A DNA stretch of 64,000 nt from Brachybacterium squillarum M-6-3. GTDB taxonomy: Bacteria > Actinomycetota > Actinomycetes > Actinomycetales > Dermabacteraceae. Each line of letters starts with the position of its first letter. The first letter of the stretch is position 1. The translations under genes and the position numbers were made by a program. Below, piece after piece: positions 42,000 to 55,698 of the stretch. The notes beneath the pieces are model-generated. The model was not told where the DNA came from, searched no databases, and worked only from the letters and a program-made list of their open reading frames with translations. The stretch spans positions 1 through 64,000 of the forward strand of contig NZ_AGBX01000007.1 in assembly GCF_000225825.1 (NCBI RefSeq), in the 5' to 3' direction.

Positions 42000-42608
42000 C
42001 ATGTGCTGAGCTTCACCCCGCGCCGCGGCGCGCAGGACCCCGACCCCTTCCCGGCCCTCGTGGAGGCGCTCGGCGGCCTCGGCCTGCGCCGCGAGCCCGA
42101 GCGCACCGCCGGCAGCGACGCCCTGGCCCTCGCCGACCGCGCCGGCACCGCCCTGGCCGCGGTGCTGCGGGCGTCCGAGCTGGGCAGCTGGTCCATCGGC
42201 TGGGGGATCGGGGCGGTGCCCGACCCGCTGCCCACCCCCACCCGTGCGATCACCGGCCCCGCCGTCGAGGCGGCCGCCCGGGCCGTGCACGCCGCCCGCA
42301 CCACCTCCCAGGTACCGCTCGCGATCCGCGCCGCCGACCCTCGCCAGCAGGACACCGCCGCCGACGCCGAGGCGGTGCTGCGTCTGGTCGGCTGGATGAT
42401 CGCCACCCGCAACCGCGGCCAGTGGCGCGTGGTCCACGCCCTGCGCGAGCAGCCCGACGCCACTCAGGTCCAGCTCGCCGAGCACCTCGGCATCACCCAG
42501 CAGTCCGTCTCCCGCGCGTTGAAGACGAGCGGCTGGCGCGAGGAGAGCGCCGCCCACCCCCTGCTGGAGCGCCTGGTGACGATGGTGGACCTCACCTCCC
42601 GCGCCTGA
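41997..42608 (+). CDS. HTH-domain protein (SatD/MarR-like), function unknown
   Basis: A 203-residue protein. The N-terminal half (about 1-110) is an Ala-rich alpha/beta region with [15 protein letters not shown]. The C-terminal part (about 125-200) carries [15 protein letters not shown] followed by the helix-turn-helix [25 protein letters not shown]. This resembles SatD-type and MarR-like proteins, but I cannot place the N-terminal region firmly. The protein may bind DNA or only resemble regulators. It has its own leaderless promoter. It stands between a TfoX-domain gene and efp with no obvious partner. Confidence 0.6.
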   Translation: MHVLSFTPRRGAQDPDPFPALVEALGGLGLRREPERTAGSDALALADRAGTALAAVLRASELGSWSIGWGIGAVPDPLPTPTRAITGPAVEAAARAVHAARTTSQVPLAIRAADPRQQDTAADAEAVLRLVGWMIATRNRGQWRVVHALREQPDATQVQLAEHLGITQQSVSRALKTSGWREESAAHPLLERLVTMVDLTSRA

Positions 42609-42640
42609 GTCCGGCCCTCGGGTCCCACGGCCCCGCGCGC

Positions 42641-42646
42641 TATCCT
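42641..42646 (+). promoter_or_regulatory. -10 box of efp-nusB
   Basis: TATCCT in the 121-base gap before efp, with a predicted leader of about 77 bases. Confidence 0.5.
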
Positions 42647-42729
42647 GGACGACGCGCGGCACGCCCCGCGCGCACCCCGCAGACCATCCGACGGGCACCA
42701 GCCTGCCCGCACCGCATCCGAGGAGACCC

Positions 42730-43287
42730 ATGGCGACCACGAACGACCTGAAGAACGGCATGGTGCTGGTGATCGACGGCAACCTCTGGAGCGTCGTCGA
42801 GTTCCAGCACGTCAAGCCGGGCAAGGGCCCCGCCTTCGTGCGCACCAAGCTCAAGAACGTGCTCTCCGGCAAGACCATCGACAAGACCTTCAACGCCGGC
42901 CTCAAGGTCGAGACGGCCACCGTCGACCGCCGCGACATGCAGTACTCCTACCTCGACGGCGACCTGTACGTCTTCATGGACACCACCACCTGGGAGCAGG
43001 TCTCCCTGACCGCCGACGTGGTCGGTGACGTCCGCGACCTCATGCTCGAGGGCCAGGACGTGGTGATCGCCTTCCACGACGGCGCCGCGCTCTCCGTCGA
43101 GCTGCCCGCCTCCGTGATCCTCGAGATCTCCTTCACCGAGCCGGGCCTGCAGGGCGACCGCTCCAACGGCGGCACCAAGCCCGCCACCCTCGAGACCGGC
43201 CGCGAGATCCAGGTGCCGCTGTTCCTCGAGCAGGGCCAGAAGGTCAAGGTCGACACCCGCACCGGGGAGTACCGCGAGCGTGCCTGA
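42730..43287 (+). CDS. efp: Elongation factor P
   Basis: Three-domain translation factor of 185 residues that relieves ribosome stalling at polyproline stretches. The KOW-like N-domain contains [21 protein letters not shown], where the Lys of PGKGP sits at the tip reaching the peptidyl-transferase centre. Domains II and III are intact, ending in [19 protein letters not shown] 42730 follows GAGGAGA. It overlaps nusB by 8 bases. Confidence 0.96.
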   Translation: MATTNDLKNGMVLVIDGNLWSVVEFQHVKPGKGPAFVRTKLKNVLSGKTIDKTFNAGLKVETATVDRRDMQYSYLDGDLYVFMDTTTWEQVSLTADVVGDVRDLMLEGQDVVIAFHDGAALSVELPASVILEISFTEPGLQGDRSNGGTKPATLETGREIQVPLFLEQGQKVKVDTRTGEYRERA

Positions 43288-43801
43288 GTCCCGCCGCGAC
43301 CAGAAGGACCCCGGCCTTCCCCTCCCCACCCGGGAGGGGGCCGAGGTCGCCTTCGAACGCACCGTCCCCGCCCGCGCCGACCGCCTGCACTCGCGCACCA
43401 AGGAGCGCATCCGCGCCCTGGACGTGCTGTTCGAGGCCGACGCCCGGCGGGCCCCCGTGCTCGAGGTGCTCGCCGAGCGCCGCAGGCACACCGCCGCCCA
43501 GACCCCCCTGCCCGCCCGCGCCCAGGAGCTGGTGGAGCTCTACGCCTCCCGCGCCGAAGAGGTCGACGAGCAGCTCGAGACCTACACCCGCGACTGGCCG
43601 CTGCGCCGCATGCCCGCGGTGGACCGCGCGATCCTCCGCCTCGGCGCCGCCGAGGTGCTGTTCGTCACGGAGCCCGGGGAGCGCGGCGCCGTGATCGGCG
43701 AGTACACCAAGATCGCCGAGGCGCTCTCCACGGACGATTCGCCCCGCTTCGTCAACGGTCTGCTGCAGCGACTGGTCGATCTGCAGGGCCTGCTGGGGTG
43801 A
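43280..43801 (+). CDS. nusB: Transcription antitermination factor NusB
   Basis: A 173-residue all-helical factor that binds boxA RNA with NusE (S10) during rRNA transcription. After a charged N-terminal extension of about 30 residues come [42 protein letters not shown] and the C-terminal [26 protein letters not shown], all conserved. GTG 43280 lies inside the efp stop region, giving an 8-base overlap and implying coupling. It is followed by a strong hairpin. Confidence 0.94.
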   Translation: MPESRRDQKDPGLPLPTREGAEVAFERTVPARADRLHSRTKERIRALDVLFEADARRAPVLEVLAERRRHTAAQTPLPARAQELVELYASRAEEVDEQLETYTRDWPLRRMPAVDRAILRLGAAEVLFVTEPGERGAVIGEYTKIAEALSTDDSPRFVNGLLQRLVDLQGLLG

Positions 43802-43810
43802 TCCGCCCGC

Positions 43811-43849
43811 GGCGACGCGGCCTCGACCCCCGTCCGGGCCGCGGTCGCC
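43811..43849 (+). terminator. Terminator after efp-nusB
   Basis: GGCGACGCGGCC and GGCCGCGGTCGCC form a 12-bp stem with one bulged base around a 14-base loop, 10 bases after the nusB stop. Confidence 0.65.
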
Positions 43850-43874
43850 CGCCCGGCCCCTCGGCTCCCCGGGC

Positions 43875-43880
43875 TAGACT
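43875..43880 (+). promoter_or_regulatory. -10 box of the pyr operon
   Basis: TAGACT, giving a start near 43887 and a leader of about 66 bases that contains a GCGCGGC-GGC-GCCGCGC hairpin (43893-43909) and the PyrR-binding loop. Confidence 0.6.
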
Positions 43881-43922
43881 CGGCCCCGGCCCGCGCGGCG
43901 GCGCCGCGCACCCCTTTAACCG

Positions 43923-43940
43923 CACGTCCCGTGAGGCGTG
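43923..43940 (+). promoter_or_regulatory. PyrR-binding loop at the pyrR ribosome-binding site
   Basis: CACG-TCCCGTGAGG-CGTG. The central TCCCGTGAGG matches the PyrR-binding consensus UCCNGNGAGG, and the flanking CACG/CGTG pair as a stem. The hairpin abuts the GAAGGGAGAG Shine-Dalgarno (43941-43950), so PyrR with UMP should block translation initiation at ATG 43953. Confidence 0.8.
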
Positions 43941-43952
43941 GAAGGGAGAGAC

Positions 43953-44555
43953 ATGACCGAGCAGACCACCCCATCCGGCGACGGGAGGGGGGAGCGCAGC
44001 CGGATCCTCGGCCCCGAGGAGATCCGCCGCTCCCTGCGCCGCATCGCCCATGAGATCCTCGAATCCGGGCACGGCGCCGAGGACCTCGTCCTCCTGGGCA
44101 TCCCGCACCGCGGGGTCCCCCTCGCCGAGCGGCTCGCCGCCCAGATCCTCGAGGCCGAGGGCCTCGGACGACCCCTCGAGGACCTCGCCGGCTCCCTGGA
44201 CATCACGATGTACCGGGACGACCTGCGCCGCCACCCCACCCGCGCCCCCGGGCCCACCCGCATCCCCCGCGCCGGCATCGACGGCCGCACCGTGGTGCTC
44301 GTGGACGACGTGCTCTACTCCGGCCGCACCATCCGCGCCGCCCTCGACGCGCTCGGCGCCATCGGCCGCCCCGCCGCCGTGCGCCTCGCGGTGCTCGTGG
44401 ACCGCGGCCACCGGGAGCTGCCGATCCGCGCCGACCACGTCGGCAAGAACCTCCCCACCTCCCGCAGCGAACGGGTATCGGTGCACCTGGCGGAGACCGA
44501 CGGGGAGGACGCCGTGGACATCGAGCGGCCCGCCGCGGAGGAGGGGCGCGCATGA
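43953..44555 (+). CDS. pyrR: Pyrimidine operon regulator / uracil phosphoribosyltransferase PyrR
   Basis: A 200-residue RNA-binding regulator with a type I phosphoribosyltransferase fold. The PRPP-binding motif is [18 protein letters not shown] (about 112-130). The basic surface residues include DLRRHP and [26 protein letters not shown] 43953 was chosen over GTG 43938 because GAAGGGAGAG lies directly upstream of it. The gene heads pyrR-pyrB-pyrC-PH-carA-carB-pyrF and overlaps pyrB by ATGA. The leader contains its own binding loop, which predicts feedback control by UMP. Confidence 0.95.
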   Translation: MTEQTTPSGDGRGERSRILGPEEIRRSLRRIAHEILESGHGAEDLVLLGIPHRGVPLAERLAAQILEAEGLGRPLEDLAGSLDITMYRDDLRRHPTRAPGPTRIPRAGIDGRTVVLVDDVLYSGRTIRAALDALGAIGRPAAVRLAVLVDRGHRELPIRADHVGKNLPTSRSERVSVHLAETDGEDAVDIERPAAEEGRA

Positions 44556-45508
44556 GGCACTTCATCTCCATCGCCGACCTCGACCGCACCGAGGCCCTCG
44601 AGGTCCTCGCCACCACCGAGCACATGGCGGCGACCCAGTCCCGCTCGATCCGCAAGCTGCCCACCCTGGTCGGCACCACCGTGGTGAACCTCTTCTTCGA
44701 GGACTCCACCCGCACCCGGATCAGCTTCGAGGCCGCCGCCAAGCGCCTCTCCGCGGACGTCATCAACTTCTCCGCCAAGGGCTCCAGCGTCTCCAAGGGC
44801 GAGTCCCTCAAGGACACCGCCCTCACCCTGCAGGCGATGGGCGCCGACGCGGTCGTGGTGCGCTCCGGCTCCTCCGGTGCCGCCCACCTGCTGGCCCATG
44901 CCGGCTGGATCGACCAGCCCATCGTCAACGCCGGTGACGGCGCCCACGAGCACCCCACCCAGGCGATGCTCGACGCCTTCACCCTGCGCCGCCACCTGCG
45001 CCCCGGCGACCCCCGCGCCGACCTGGCCGGTCTGCACGTGGTGATCGTCGGCGACGTGCTGCACTCCCGCGTGGCCCGCTCCAACGTGCTGCTGCTGGAC
45101 CTGCTCGGAGCCCGCGTCACCCTGGTCGCGCCGCCCGCGCTGGTGCCCGTCGGCGCCTCCGCCTGGCCCTGCGAGATCTCCTACGACCTCGACGCGGCCC
45201 TCGCCGAGGGCCCGGACGCCGTGATGATGCTGCGCGTCCAGCGCGAGCGGATGGTCGGCGGCGGCTTCTTCCCCACCGCGGGGGAGTACGCCCGCCGCTA
45301 CGGCCTGTCCACCGCCCGCGCCGCCGCCCTGCCCGAGCACGCCCTCGTGCTGCACCCCGGCCCGATGAACCGCGGCTTCGAGATCGCCGGGGACGTGGCC
45401 GACGGCCCCCGCAGCGTCATCGTCGAACAGGTCGCCTCCGGCGTGTTCGTCCGCATGGCCGTGCTCTACCACCTGCTCGCCACCGACGCCCGGGAGGACG
45501 CCCGATGA
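44552..45508 (+). CDS. pyrB: Aspartate carbamoyltransferase, catalytic subunit
   Basis: Joins carbamoyl phosphate and L-aspartate, the first committed step of pyrimidine synthesis, 318 residues. The carbamoyl-phosphate loop [14 protein letters not shown] lies near residue 50, the 80s-loop equivalent is [17 protein letters not shown], and the conserved [10 protein letters not shown] and [11 protein letters not shown] are present. No pyrI regulatory subunit is encoded, as expected for this phylum. The start overlaps pyrR and the end overlaps pyrC, both by ATGA. Confidence 0.97.
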   Translation: MRHFISIADLDRTEALEVLATTEHMAATQSRSIRKLPTLVGTTVVNLFFEDSTRTRISFEAAAKRLSADVINFSAKGSSVSKGESLKDTALTLQAMGADAVVVRSGSSGAAHLLAHAGWIDQPIVNAGDGAHEHPTQAMLDAFTLRRHLRPGDPRADLAGLHVVIVGDVLHSRVARSNVLLLDLLGARVTLVAPPALVPVGASAWPCEISYDLDAALAEGPDAVMMLRVQRERMVGGGFFPTAGEYARRYGLSTARAAALPEHALVLHPGPMNRGFEIAGDVADGPRSVIVEQVASGVFVRMAVLYHLLATDAREDAR

Positions 45509-46824
45509 CCGTTACCCCCAGCACCCCGAGCTCCGCCCTCCTGGTCCGCGGCGGCCGCCCCTACGGCGAGGACGTCGCCGACGTGCTCATCGAGGACGGC
45601 ACCATCACCGCGCTCGGCGCCGGCCTCGAGGCCCCCGCCGGCGCCGAGGTGATCCAGGCGGACGGCTGCGTGCTGCTGCCCGGCCTGGTCGATCTGCACA
45701 CCCACCTCCGCGAGCCCGGCGGGGAGGAGGCCGAGACCGTCGAGTCCGGCTCCCGCGCCGCCGCCCGCGGCGGCTACACCGCCGTGCACGCGATGGCCAA
45801 CACCACCCCCACCGCCGACACCGCAGGCGTCGTCGAGCAGGTCGCCCGCCAGGGCGAGGCCGCCGGCTGGTGCACCGTGCGCCCTGTCGGCGCCGTCACC
45901 GTGGGCCTTGCGGGGGAGCGGCTCGCCGAGCTCGACGCGATGGCCCGCTCCCGCGCCCGCGTCCGCGTGTTCAGCGACGACGGCAAGTGCGTGCACGACC
46001 CGGTGCTGATGCGCCGCGCCCTGGAGTACGTGAAGTCCTTCGACGGCGTCATCGCCCAGCACGCCCAGGACCCGCGCCTGACCGAGGGCGCCCAGATGCA
46101 CGAGGGCGTCGTCTCCGCGGAGCTCGGCCTGGCCGGCTGGCCCGCCGTCGCCGAGGAGTCGATCATCGCCCGCGACGTGCTGCTGGCCCAGCACGTCGGC
46201 TCCCGCCTGCACGTCTGCCACCTCTCCACCGCCGGCAGCGTCGACATCGTGCGCTGGGCCAAGGCGCGCGGCATCGCCGTCACCGCCGAGGTCACCCCGC
46301 ACCATCTGCTGCTGACCGACGAGTCCGTGCGCGGCTTCGACGCCCGCTACAAGGTGAACCCGCCGCTGCGCACCGAGGCCGACGTCCATGCGGTCCGCGA
46401 GGGCCTGGCCGACGGCACCATCGACATCGTCGCCACCGACCACGCCCCCCACCCCCGCGACGCCAAGGACCGCGAATGGGACCGGGCCGCCATGGGCATG
46501 ACCGGCCTGGAGACCGCCCTCGCGGTGGTGCAGGCGACCATGGTCGACCCCGGCACCCTGAGCTGGCGGGACGTGGCCCGGGTGATGTCCGAGACGCCCG
46601 CGCGGATCGGACGCGACGAGGACCAGGGCCGACCGCTGGAGGTCGGCTCCCCGGCGCACCTGCTGGTCTGGGACCCCCGCCCCGCCGCCCCCGTGGACCC
46701 GGCCGAGCACGCCTCCCGCAGCACCAACAGCCCCTACGCGGGCACGGAGCTGCCCGGCCGCAACCGCCTCACCGTCCACGCCGGCCGCGTCACCGTGCGC
46801 GACGGCGCCCTGGCGGAGGACTGA
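45505..46824 (+). CDS. pyrC: Dihydroorotase
   Basis: Zinc amidohydrolase of 439 residues that cyclises N-carbamoyl-aspartate. Metal ligands are visible in [11 protein letters not shown] (His-x-His, about residue 60), [21 protein letters not shown] and the catalytic Asp in [11 protein letters not shown]. The bridging residue occurs in [10 protein letters not shown]. The class I length and [13 protein letters not shown]-type sequence fit actinobacterial enzymes. It overlaps pyrB, and 6 bases separate it from the next gene. Confidence 0.96.
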   Translation: MTVTPSTPSSALLVRGGRPYGEDVADVLIEDGTITALGAGLEAPAGAEVIQADGCVLLPGLVDLHTHLREPGGEEAETVESGSRAAARGGYTAVHAMANTTPTADTAGVVEQVARQGEAAGWCTVRPVGAVTVGLAGERLAELDAMARSRARVRVFSDDGKCVHDPVLMRRALEYVKSFDGVIAQHAQDPRLTEGAQMHEGVVSAELGLAGWPAVAEESIIARDVLLAQHVGSRLHVCHLSTAGSVDIVRWAKARGIAVTAEVTPHHLLLTDESVRGFDARYKVNPPLRTEADVHAVREGLADGTIDIVATDHAPHPRDAKDREWDRAAMGMTGLETALAVVQATMVDPGTLSWRDVARVMSETPARIGRDEDQGRPLEVGSPAHLLVWDPRPAAPVDPAEHASRSTNSPYAGTELPGRNRLTVHAGRVTVRDGALAED

Positions 46825-46830
46825 GGGCCG

Positions 46831-47325
46831 GTGGACCGCGCCCTGCCCGTCCTGATCCTGGCCCTCGTCTTCCTCGCCGCCCTCGGCCTGATGGCGCTGG
46901 GCTGGCGCCGCCGCGGCCGCTCCCAGGCGCACCTGCCCGCCCCGGACACCGCCAGCAGCCTCGCCGACCTCGGCGAGGACACCGAGATCGGCCCCGTCCC
47001 CGCGATCTACGTGGACACCGTGCTGGCCGGCACACCGCTGGAGCGGGTCGTCGCCCACGGCCTCGGCACCCGCTCCAAGGCCACCCTCGTCCGCGGCGCG
47101 GTCGGCTCCTGGCGCATCGAGCGCCAGGGCGCCCCGGACCTCACCATCCCCGCCGCCGACGTCGACACCCTCGGCTCCGCCGGGGCGATGGCCGGCAAGG
47201 CCGTCGGCGGCGACGGCCTGCTGGTGATCCGCTGGCGCCTCGGCGACACCCTCCTGGACACCGGCCTGCGCCTCGAGCGCCGCGCCGACCACGACCTCCT
47301 GCTCTCCCGGAAGGACACCCCATGA
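46831..47325 (+). CDS. Membrane-anchored PH-like domain protein of the pyr operon
   Basis: A 164-residue protein with one N-terminal transmembrane helix (about residues 5-25, [19 protein letters not shown]), a short basic stop-transfer RRRGRS, and a soluble beta-rich domain (about 55-160) resembling bacterial PH-like folds ([41 protein letters not shown]). A gene like this sits between pyrC and carA in many actinobacteria, including mycobacteria. Its role is unknown. GTG 46831 was used, and the stop overlaps carA by ATGA. Confidence 0.82.
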   Translation: MDRALPVLILALVFLAALGLMALGWRRRGRSQAHLPAPDTASSLADLGEDTEIGPVPAIYVDTVLAGTPLERVVAHGLGTRSKATLVRGAVGSWRIERQGAPDLTIPAADVDTLGSAGAMAGKAVGGDGLLVIRWRLGDTLLDTGLRLERRADHDLLLSRKDTP

Positions 47326-48550
47326 GCACTCCCCCTCAGACCTCCGCCCCGACCGCGGCGCCCCGCCCCGGCCGCGCCCGCCCCGAGCCGGCCCTGCTGG
47401 TGCTCGAGGACGGCACCGCCCTGCGCGGCACCGCCTACGGCGCCCGCGGAGCCCGCCTCGGCGAGGTCGTCTTCTCCACCGGCATGACCGGCTACCAGGA
47501 GACCCTCACCGACCCCTCCTACGCCGGGCAGATCGTCGTCCAGACCGCCCCCCACATCGGCAACACCGGCGCCAATGCCGAGGACATGGAGTCCGCACGG
47601 GTGTGGGTGCGCGGCTACGCCGTGCGTGAGGCCAGTCGCACCGCCTCCAACTGGCGCGCCGAGCAGACCCTCGATGAGCTGCTCGTCGCCGAGGACGTCG
47701 TCGGCATATCCGGCATCGACACCCGCATGCTCACCCGCATCCTGCGCGAGCACGGCTCCCTGCGCGGCGGCGTCTTCAGCGGCGACGCCCTCGCCGCCGG
47801 CCAGGACGCCCTGCTCGAGCAGGTCCGCGCCCAGCCCGAGATGGCCGGCGCCAGCTTCGTGGACGAGGTGACCCTCGCCCAGCCCGTGCTGCTCGAGCCC
47901 GAGGGCGAGGCGATCGGCACCGTCGCCGCCGTGGACCTCGGCATCAAGGGCGCCACCCCCCGCGCCATGCTCGCCCGCGGCCTGCGCGTGCACCTGCTGC
48001 CCGCCACCACCACGCTGGAGGAGCTGCGGGCCACCGAGCCCGATGCCGTGTTCTTCTCCAACGGCCCCGGCGACCCCGCCACCGCCGACGAGCAGGTGGA
48101 ACTGCTGCGCGGCGTGCTCGACGCCGGCATCCCCTTCTTCGGCATCTGCTTCGGCAACCAGCTGCTGGGCCGCGCCCTCGGCTTCGGCACCTACAAGCTG
48201 AAGTACGGCCACCGCGGCATCAACCAGCCCGTGCTCGACCGCGCCACCGGCACCGTCGAGATCACCGCGCACAACCACGGCTTCGCCGTGGACGTGCCCC
48301 TGGAGGGCGAACACCCCGCCCCCCACGGCGACGGCCGCTACGGCCGCGTGGTCGTCTCCCACGTCGGCCTGAACGACGACGTCGTCGAGGGCCTGCGCTG
48401 CCTGGACATCCCCGCCTACTCCGTCCAGTACCACCCCGAGGCCGCGGCCGGACCACACGACGCCGCGCCCCTGTTCGACCGCCTCGTGGACATGGTGCGC
48501 GAGCGCCGCGCCACCGGTTCCACCGCCTCCGACCTCTCCCAGGAGTCCTG

Positions 48551-48551
<1 letters not shown>
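47322..48551 (+). CDS. carA: Carbamoyl-phosphate synthase, small (glutaminase) subunit
   Basis: Class I glutamine amidotransferase subunit of 409 residues supplying ammonia to CarB. The N-terminal CarA domain contains [22 protein letters not shown] and [12 protein letters not shown]. The glutaminase has the nucleophile Cys in [16 protein letters not shown] and His/Glu in [13 protein letters not shown]. An N-terminal Pro/Ala-rich stretch of about 25 residues is not conserved. ATG 47322 overlaps the PH-like gene, and the stop shares one base with carB (TGATG). Confidence 0.97.
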
Positions 48552-51921
<3,370 letters not shown>

Positions 51922-51925
<4 letters not shown>

Positions 51926-52797
51926 GCACCCCCACCTCTGCCGGCGCCGCGGACCCCTTCGGGGCACGGCTGCAGGCCGCGGTCGCCGCCCGCGGGCCCG
52001 TGGTGGCCGGCATCGACCCCCACGCCTCGCTGCTGGAGGCATGGGGCCTGCCCGACACCCCGGACTCGCTGCGGGTCTTCGCCAGGACCGTGCTGGAGGC
52101 GGTGGGGGAGGACGTCGCCGCGATCAAGCCGCAGTCGGCCTTCTTCGAGCGGCACGGCTCCCGCGGCGTCGCCGTGCTCGAGGAGCTGCTGGCCGCAGCC
52201 CGCGCGCGGGGCGTGCTCAGCATCCTCGACGTCAAGCGCGGGGACATCGGCTCCACCATGGGCGCCTACGCCGCCGCGCACCTGCGACCCGGGGCGCCCC
52301 TGGAGGCCGACGCCGTCACCCTCAGCCCGTACCTCGGGGCCGGCTCGCTGGACCCCGCGATCGACCTCGCCCTCGAGCACGGCAAGGGCGCCTTCCTGCT
52401 GGCCCTGACCTCGAACCCCGACGGCCCCGCGGTGCAGCACGCCCGGGACGCGGCCGGGCACAGCGTCGCCGTGACCGTCGCGCGACACGCCGAGGCCCGC
52501 GGCGGCGGCACGCCGGGGGCGGGGGAGCAGGGCCGCTGGTCCTCCCTCGGCCTGGTGGTCGGGGCGACCGTCGGGGACGCCTACCGGGAGCTGGGCCTCG
52601 CCACGGCGGCGCCCAGCGCCCCGCTGCTGGCCCCCGGCTTCGGGGCCCAGGGCGCCGGACCGGCCGAACTGTCCCAGGTGTTCGGTGAATCCGCAGGTCA
52701 CGTGCTGGTCTCGCTGTCCCGCGGGCTGCTCGCGGCCGGCCCGGACCCCGAGACGCTGCGCGAACGGGCCCGCGAGCTCACCGCGCAGTACCGCTGA
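51922..52797 (+). CDS. pyrF: Orotidine 5'-phosphate decarboxylase, type 2
   Basis: A 291-residue TIM-barrel enzyme that makes UMP from OMP. The catalytic Lys/Asp array is in [17 protein letters not shown] (about residue 95). The N-terminal [14 protein letters not shown] and [11 protein letters not shown] and the C-terminal [13 protein letters not shown] are typical of the type 2 (mycobacterial) group. It is the last gene of the operon. pyrD and pyrE, needed between pyrC and pyrF, are not in this window. GTG 51922 overlaps the carB stop. Confidence 0.95.
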
Positions 52798-52811
52798 GCG
52801 CCGCGCCCTCG

Positions 52812-52834
52812 CGCCCGGCGGAGGGAGCCGGGCG
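52812..52834 (+). terminator. Terminator after the pyr operon
   Basis: CGCCCGGC, loop GGAGGGA, GCCGGGCG, 14 bases after pyrF. A second copy of GCCGGGCGC (52837-52845) can pair with the same left arm, giving an alternative hairpin. Confidence 0.65.
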
Positions 52835-52938
52835 GGGCCGGGCGCTCGGTCCCGTCCGGATCGCCGGTTCGGCTGCCGTGCAGGCCGCTGATCTGCGAGA
52901 GTAGGCGCGGGAAGTGTGCTCCGCCACTCGGATGGGGT

Positions 52939-52944
52939 TACGCT
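52939..52944 (+). promoter_or_regulatory. -10 box of mihF-gmk
   Basis: TACGCT in the 208-base gap after pyrF, giving a leader of about 55 bases. The 5' part of that leader can form GGCGG/CCGCC (52954-52970). Confidence 0.5.
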
Positions 52945-53005
52945 CTACCCACCGGCGGGGGCTCACCGCCCCCTCGCATCACCAGCTACAGAAGAGGTAA
53001 GAATC

Positions 53006-53332
53006 GTGGCTCTCCCTCCCCTCACTCCCGAGCAGCGCGAAGCGGCCCTGCAGAAGGCGGCCGAGGCCCGCCGCGAGCGCGCCGCCATCAAGGCCCGCCT
53101 CAAGGACAGCGCCGGTCGCCGCGGCGAGGAGATCCAGAAGGTCCTCGAGGAGGCCGAGGTCAACGAGGTCGTCGGGCGCCTGCGCGTCGCCGCCCTGCTC
53201 GAGGCCCTGCCGGGCGTCGGCAAGGTGAAGGCCCAGCAGATCATGGAGGAGATCGGCATCTCGCCGTCCCGCAAGATCCGCGGCCTGGGTTCGCACCAGG
53301 CGGAGAAGCTCGTCGCGCACTTCTCGGAGTGA
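53006..53332 (+). CDS. mihF: Integration host factor, actinobacterial type (mIHF)
   Basis: A 108-residue nucleoid protein that bends DNA. A long N-terminal helix (about 10-55, [26 protein letters not shown]) leads into the helix-two-turns-helix region [22 protein letters not shown] and the C-terminal [18 protein letters not shown] 53006 follows AGAGGTAAG. An upstream extension of 30 codons is not conserved. The stop overlaps gmk by GTGA, the conserved actinobacterial arrangement. Confidence 0.95.
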   Translation: MALPPLTPEQREAALQKAAEARRERAAIKARLKDSAGRRGEEIQKVLEEAEVNEVVGRLRVAALLEALPGVGKVKAQQIMEEIGISPSRKIRGLGSHQAEKLVAHFSE

Positions 53333-53919
53333 CGACCCCGGGGGAGGCCGGTGCCGCTGCGGCGCCGGCCTCCGTCACCGTGCTCGCCGGCCCCACCGCG
53401 GTCGGCAAGGGCACCGTCTCCGCGCGGATCCGTGAGCGGTTCCCCGAGATCTGGCTGTCCGTCTCCGCGACCACCCGCGCCCCGCGCCCGGGCGAGGTCG
53501 ACGGGGTGCACTACCACTTCGTGAGCGAGGAGGTCTTCACCGAGCTGGTGGAGACCGACCGCATGCTCGAATGGGCCGTCGTCCACGGCCGCCACCGCTA
53601 CGGCACCCCCCGCGGACCGGTCGAGGAGACCGTCGCCGCCGGACGCCCCGTGCTGCTGGAGATCGACCTGTCCGGGGCCCGTCAGGTGCGGCGGACCCTC
53701 CCCGGGGCCCGCTTCGTGTTCCTGGCCCCGCCGGACTGGGACACCCTGGTGGACCGTCTCGTCGGCCGTGGCACCGAGGACGCCGAGGAGCGCGAGCGCC
53801 GCCTCACCACCGCTCGGTCGGAGCTGGCCGCCGAGCCCGAGTTCGACGTCACGATCGTCAACGACCGGGTCGAGCGGGCCACCGAGGAGCTCGCCGCCCT
53901 GATCGGCGTCGGCGTCTGA
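53329..53919 (+). CDS. gmk: Guanylate kinase
   Basis: A 196-residue P-loop kinase that phosphorylates GMP to GDP. P-loop GPTAVGKGT lies at about residue 21, and the GMP-binding segments are [17 protein letters not shown] and [16 protein letters not shown]. The LID region contains [16 protein letters not shown] 53329 overlaps the mihF stop. Confidence 0.95.
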   Translation: MTTPGEAGAAAAPASVTVLAGPTAVGKGTVSARIRERFPEIWLSVSATTRAPRPGEVDGVHYHFVSEEVFTELVETDRMLEWAVVHGRHRYGTPRGPVEETVAAGRPVLLEIDLSGARQVRRTLPGARFVFLAPPDWDTLVDRLVGRGTEDAEERERRLTTARSELAAEPEFDVTIVNDRVERATEELAALIGVGV

Positions 53920-53987
53920 GCGCCCGGGGTGCGGGAGGTCACGCGCGCCCCGCCCCGTCGCCCTCGCCCCCACCCGGGCCGAGGGCG

Positions 53988-53993
53988 TACCCT
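53988..53993 (+). promoter_or_regulatory. -10 box of rpoZ
   Basis: TACCCT in the 111-base gap after gmk. The predicted start near 54000 leaves about 30 bases including GAGGAAGGGA before GTG 54031. Confidence 0.5.
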
Positions 53994-54030
53994 TGACCGT
54001 TGCACGTCCACCATCGAGGAAGGGACTTCC

Positions 54031-54393
54031 GTGGCCGGAACCGTGGCTCAGCCCGAAGGCATCACCAATCCGCCGATCGACCGTCTGCTGGAGACCGTCG
54101 ACTCCAAGTACGCCCTGGTGCTGTACGCCTCCCAGCGCGCCCGCCAGATCAACGCCTACTACGAGCAGCTCTCCGAGGGCCTGCTCGAGTTCGTCGGCCC
54201 CCTGGTGGACGTCGACAGCCAGGAGAAGGCGCTCTCCATCGCCCTGCGCGAGATCGATGAGGGCCTGCTCACCGTCCGCGAGGTCGACGAGGAGGAATTC
54301 GCCGCCGCCCAGGAGCCGGACCCCGACGCCCCGGCCCCGCTCAAGCTCGGCGACGACGCCCCCGAGGCGCCGCTGACGGACTTCACCTTCTGA
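54031..54393 (+). CDS. rpoZ: RNA polymerase omega subunit
   Basis: A 120-residue subunit that chaperones beta-prime into RNA polymerase. The core [26 protein letters not shown] (about 25-50) is the conserved omega motif, and the acidic C-terminal tail is typical of actinobacteria. GTG 54031 was chosen because GAGGAAGGGA lies just upstream. The upstream in-frame codons are Arg/Pro-rich and not native. Only one base separates it from coaBC. Confidence 0.93.
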   Translation: MAGTVAQPEGITNPPIDRLLETVDSKYALVLYASQRARQINAYYEQLSEGLLEFVGPLVDVDSQEKALSIALREIDEGLLTVREVDEEEFAAAQEPDPDAPAPLKLGDDAPEAPLTDFTF

Positions 54394-54394
54394 G

Positions 54395-55698
54395 ATGACC
54401 GCGCCCGCCGCCGGGCTCTCCGGAGCCCGGGTCCTGGTCGGCGTCGGCGGCGGCATCGCCGCCTACAAGGCCGCGCACCTGGTGCGCGGCCTTGTCGGTG
54501 CCGGGGCAGAGGTGCGCGTGGTCCCCACCGCCTCCTCCCTGGAGTTCATCGGGACGGCCACCTGGGAGGCCCTCAGCCACCACCCGGTGCTCACCAGCGT
54601 CTTCCAGGACGTCGACGAGGTCGCCCACGTCCGCCACGGGCAGCAGGCCGACCTGGTCGTCGTCGCGCCCGCCACCGCGGACCTGCTGGCCCGGCTGCGC
54701 CAGGGCCGCGCCGACGACATGCTCACCGCCTCCCTGCTGGTCACCCGCGCCCCCGTGGTGCTCGCCCCCGCGATGCACACCGAGATGTGGGAGCATCCCG
54801 CCACCACCGAGAACGTGGCCGTGCTGCGCGAGCGCGGCGTCACCGTGCTCGAGCCCGCCGTCGGCCGCCTCACCGGCCCCGACTCCGGCCCCGGCCGCCT
54901 GCCCGAGCCCGAGGCGATCCTCGAGGCCGCCCGCGCCGCGATCACCGCCCCCCGCACCGCCGACGGCGCCGTCGCCCGGGACCTGGAGGGCCGGCACCTG
55001 CTGATCACCGCCGGCGGCACCCGCGAGGAGCTCGACCCGGTGCGCTACCTCGGCAACCACTCCTCGGGCCGTCAGGGCTTCGCCCTCGCCCACGCCGCCC
55101 TCGCCCGCGGCGCCCGCGTCACCCTGCTCGCCGCCAACGTCGACCTCGAGACCCCGCCCGGGGCCGAGCGCGTCGACGTCGGCTCCGCCGCCGAGCTCGC
55201 CGCCGCGGTCGAGGAGCGCCTGCCCGGGGCGGACCCGGACACGGACGTGCTGGTCATGGCGGCCGCCGTCGCCGACTTCACCGCCGCCGAGCGCGCCGGC
55301 GCCAAGATCAAGAAGGACGAGAGCGCCGGGGAGGGGGAGCGGGAGGAGGTCCCGACCCTCGCCCTGCGCCGCACCCGCGACATCCTGCGCCACAGTGTGA
55401 GCCAGCGCGCGCAGGGAGGAGGACCCGTCATCGTCGGCTTCGCCGCCGAGACCGGGGACGCGGACACCCCCGCGCTCGAGCACGCCCGCGCCAAGGCCCG
55501 CCGCAAGGGCGCCGACCTGCTGGTCTTCAACGACGTCTCCGCCGGCGTCTTCGGCGGCGCCGAGAACGCGGTGCACCTGCTGGACGCCACCGGCGCCGAG
55601 CTCGCCGCCGCCGCGGGGGACAAGACGCAGGTGGCGCATGCGATCCTCGACGCCCTGCCGTCGCGACCCGTCCCCTCCGCCCCCGTACCCTGGACCCC

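Noticed and set aside
55600-55698. SAM or other riboswitch upstream of metK
   Set aside because: metK overlaps coaBC and has a leaderless promoter, leaving no room for a leader structure.
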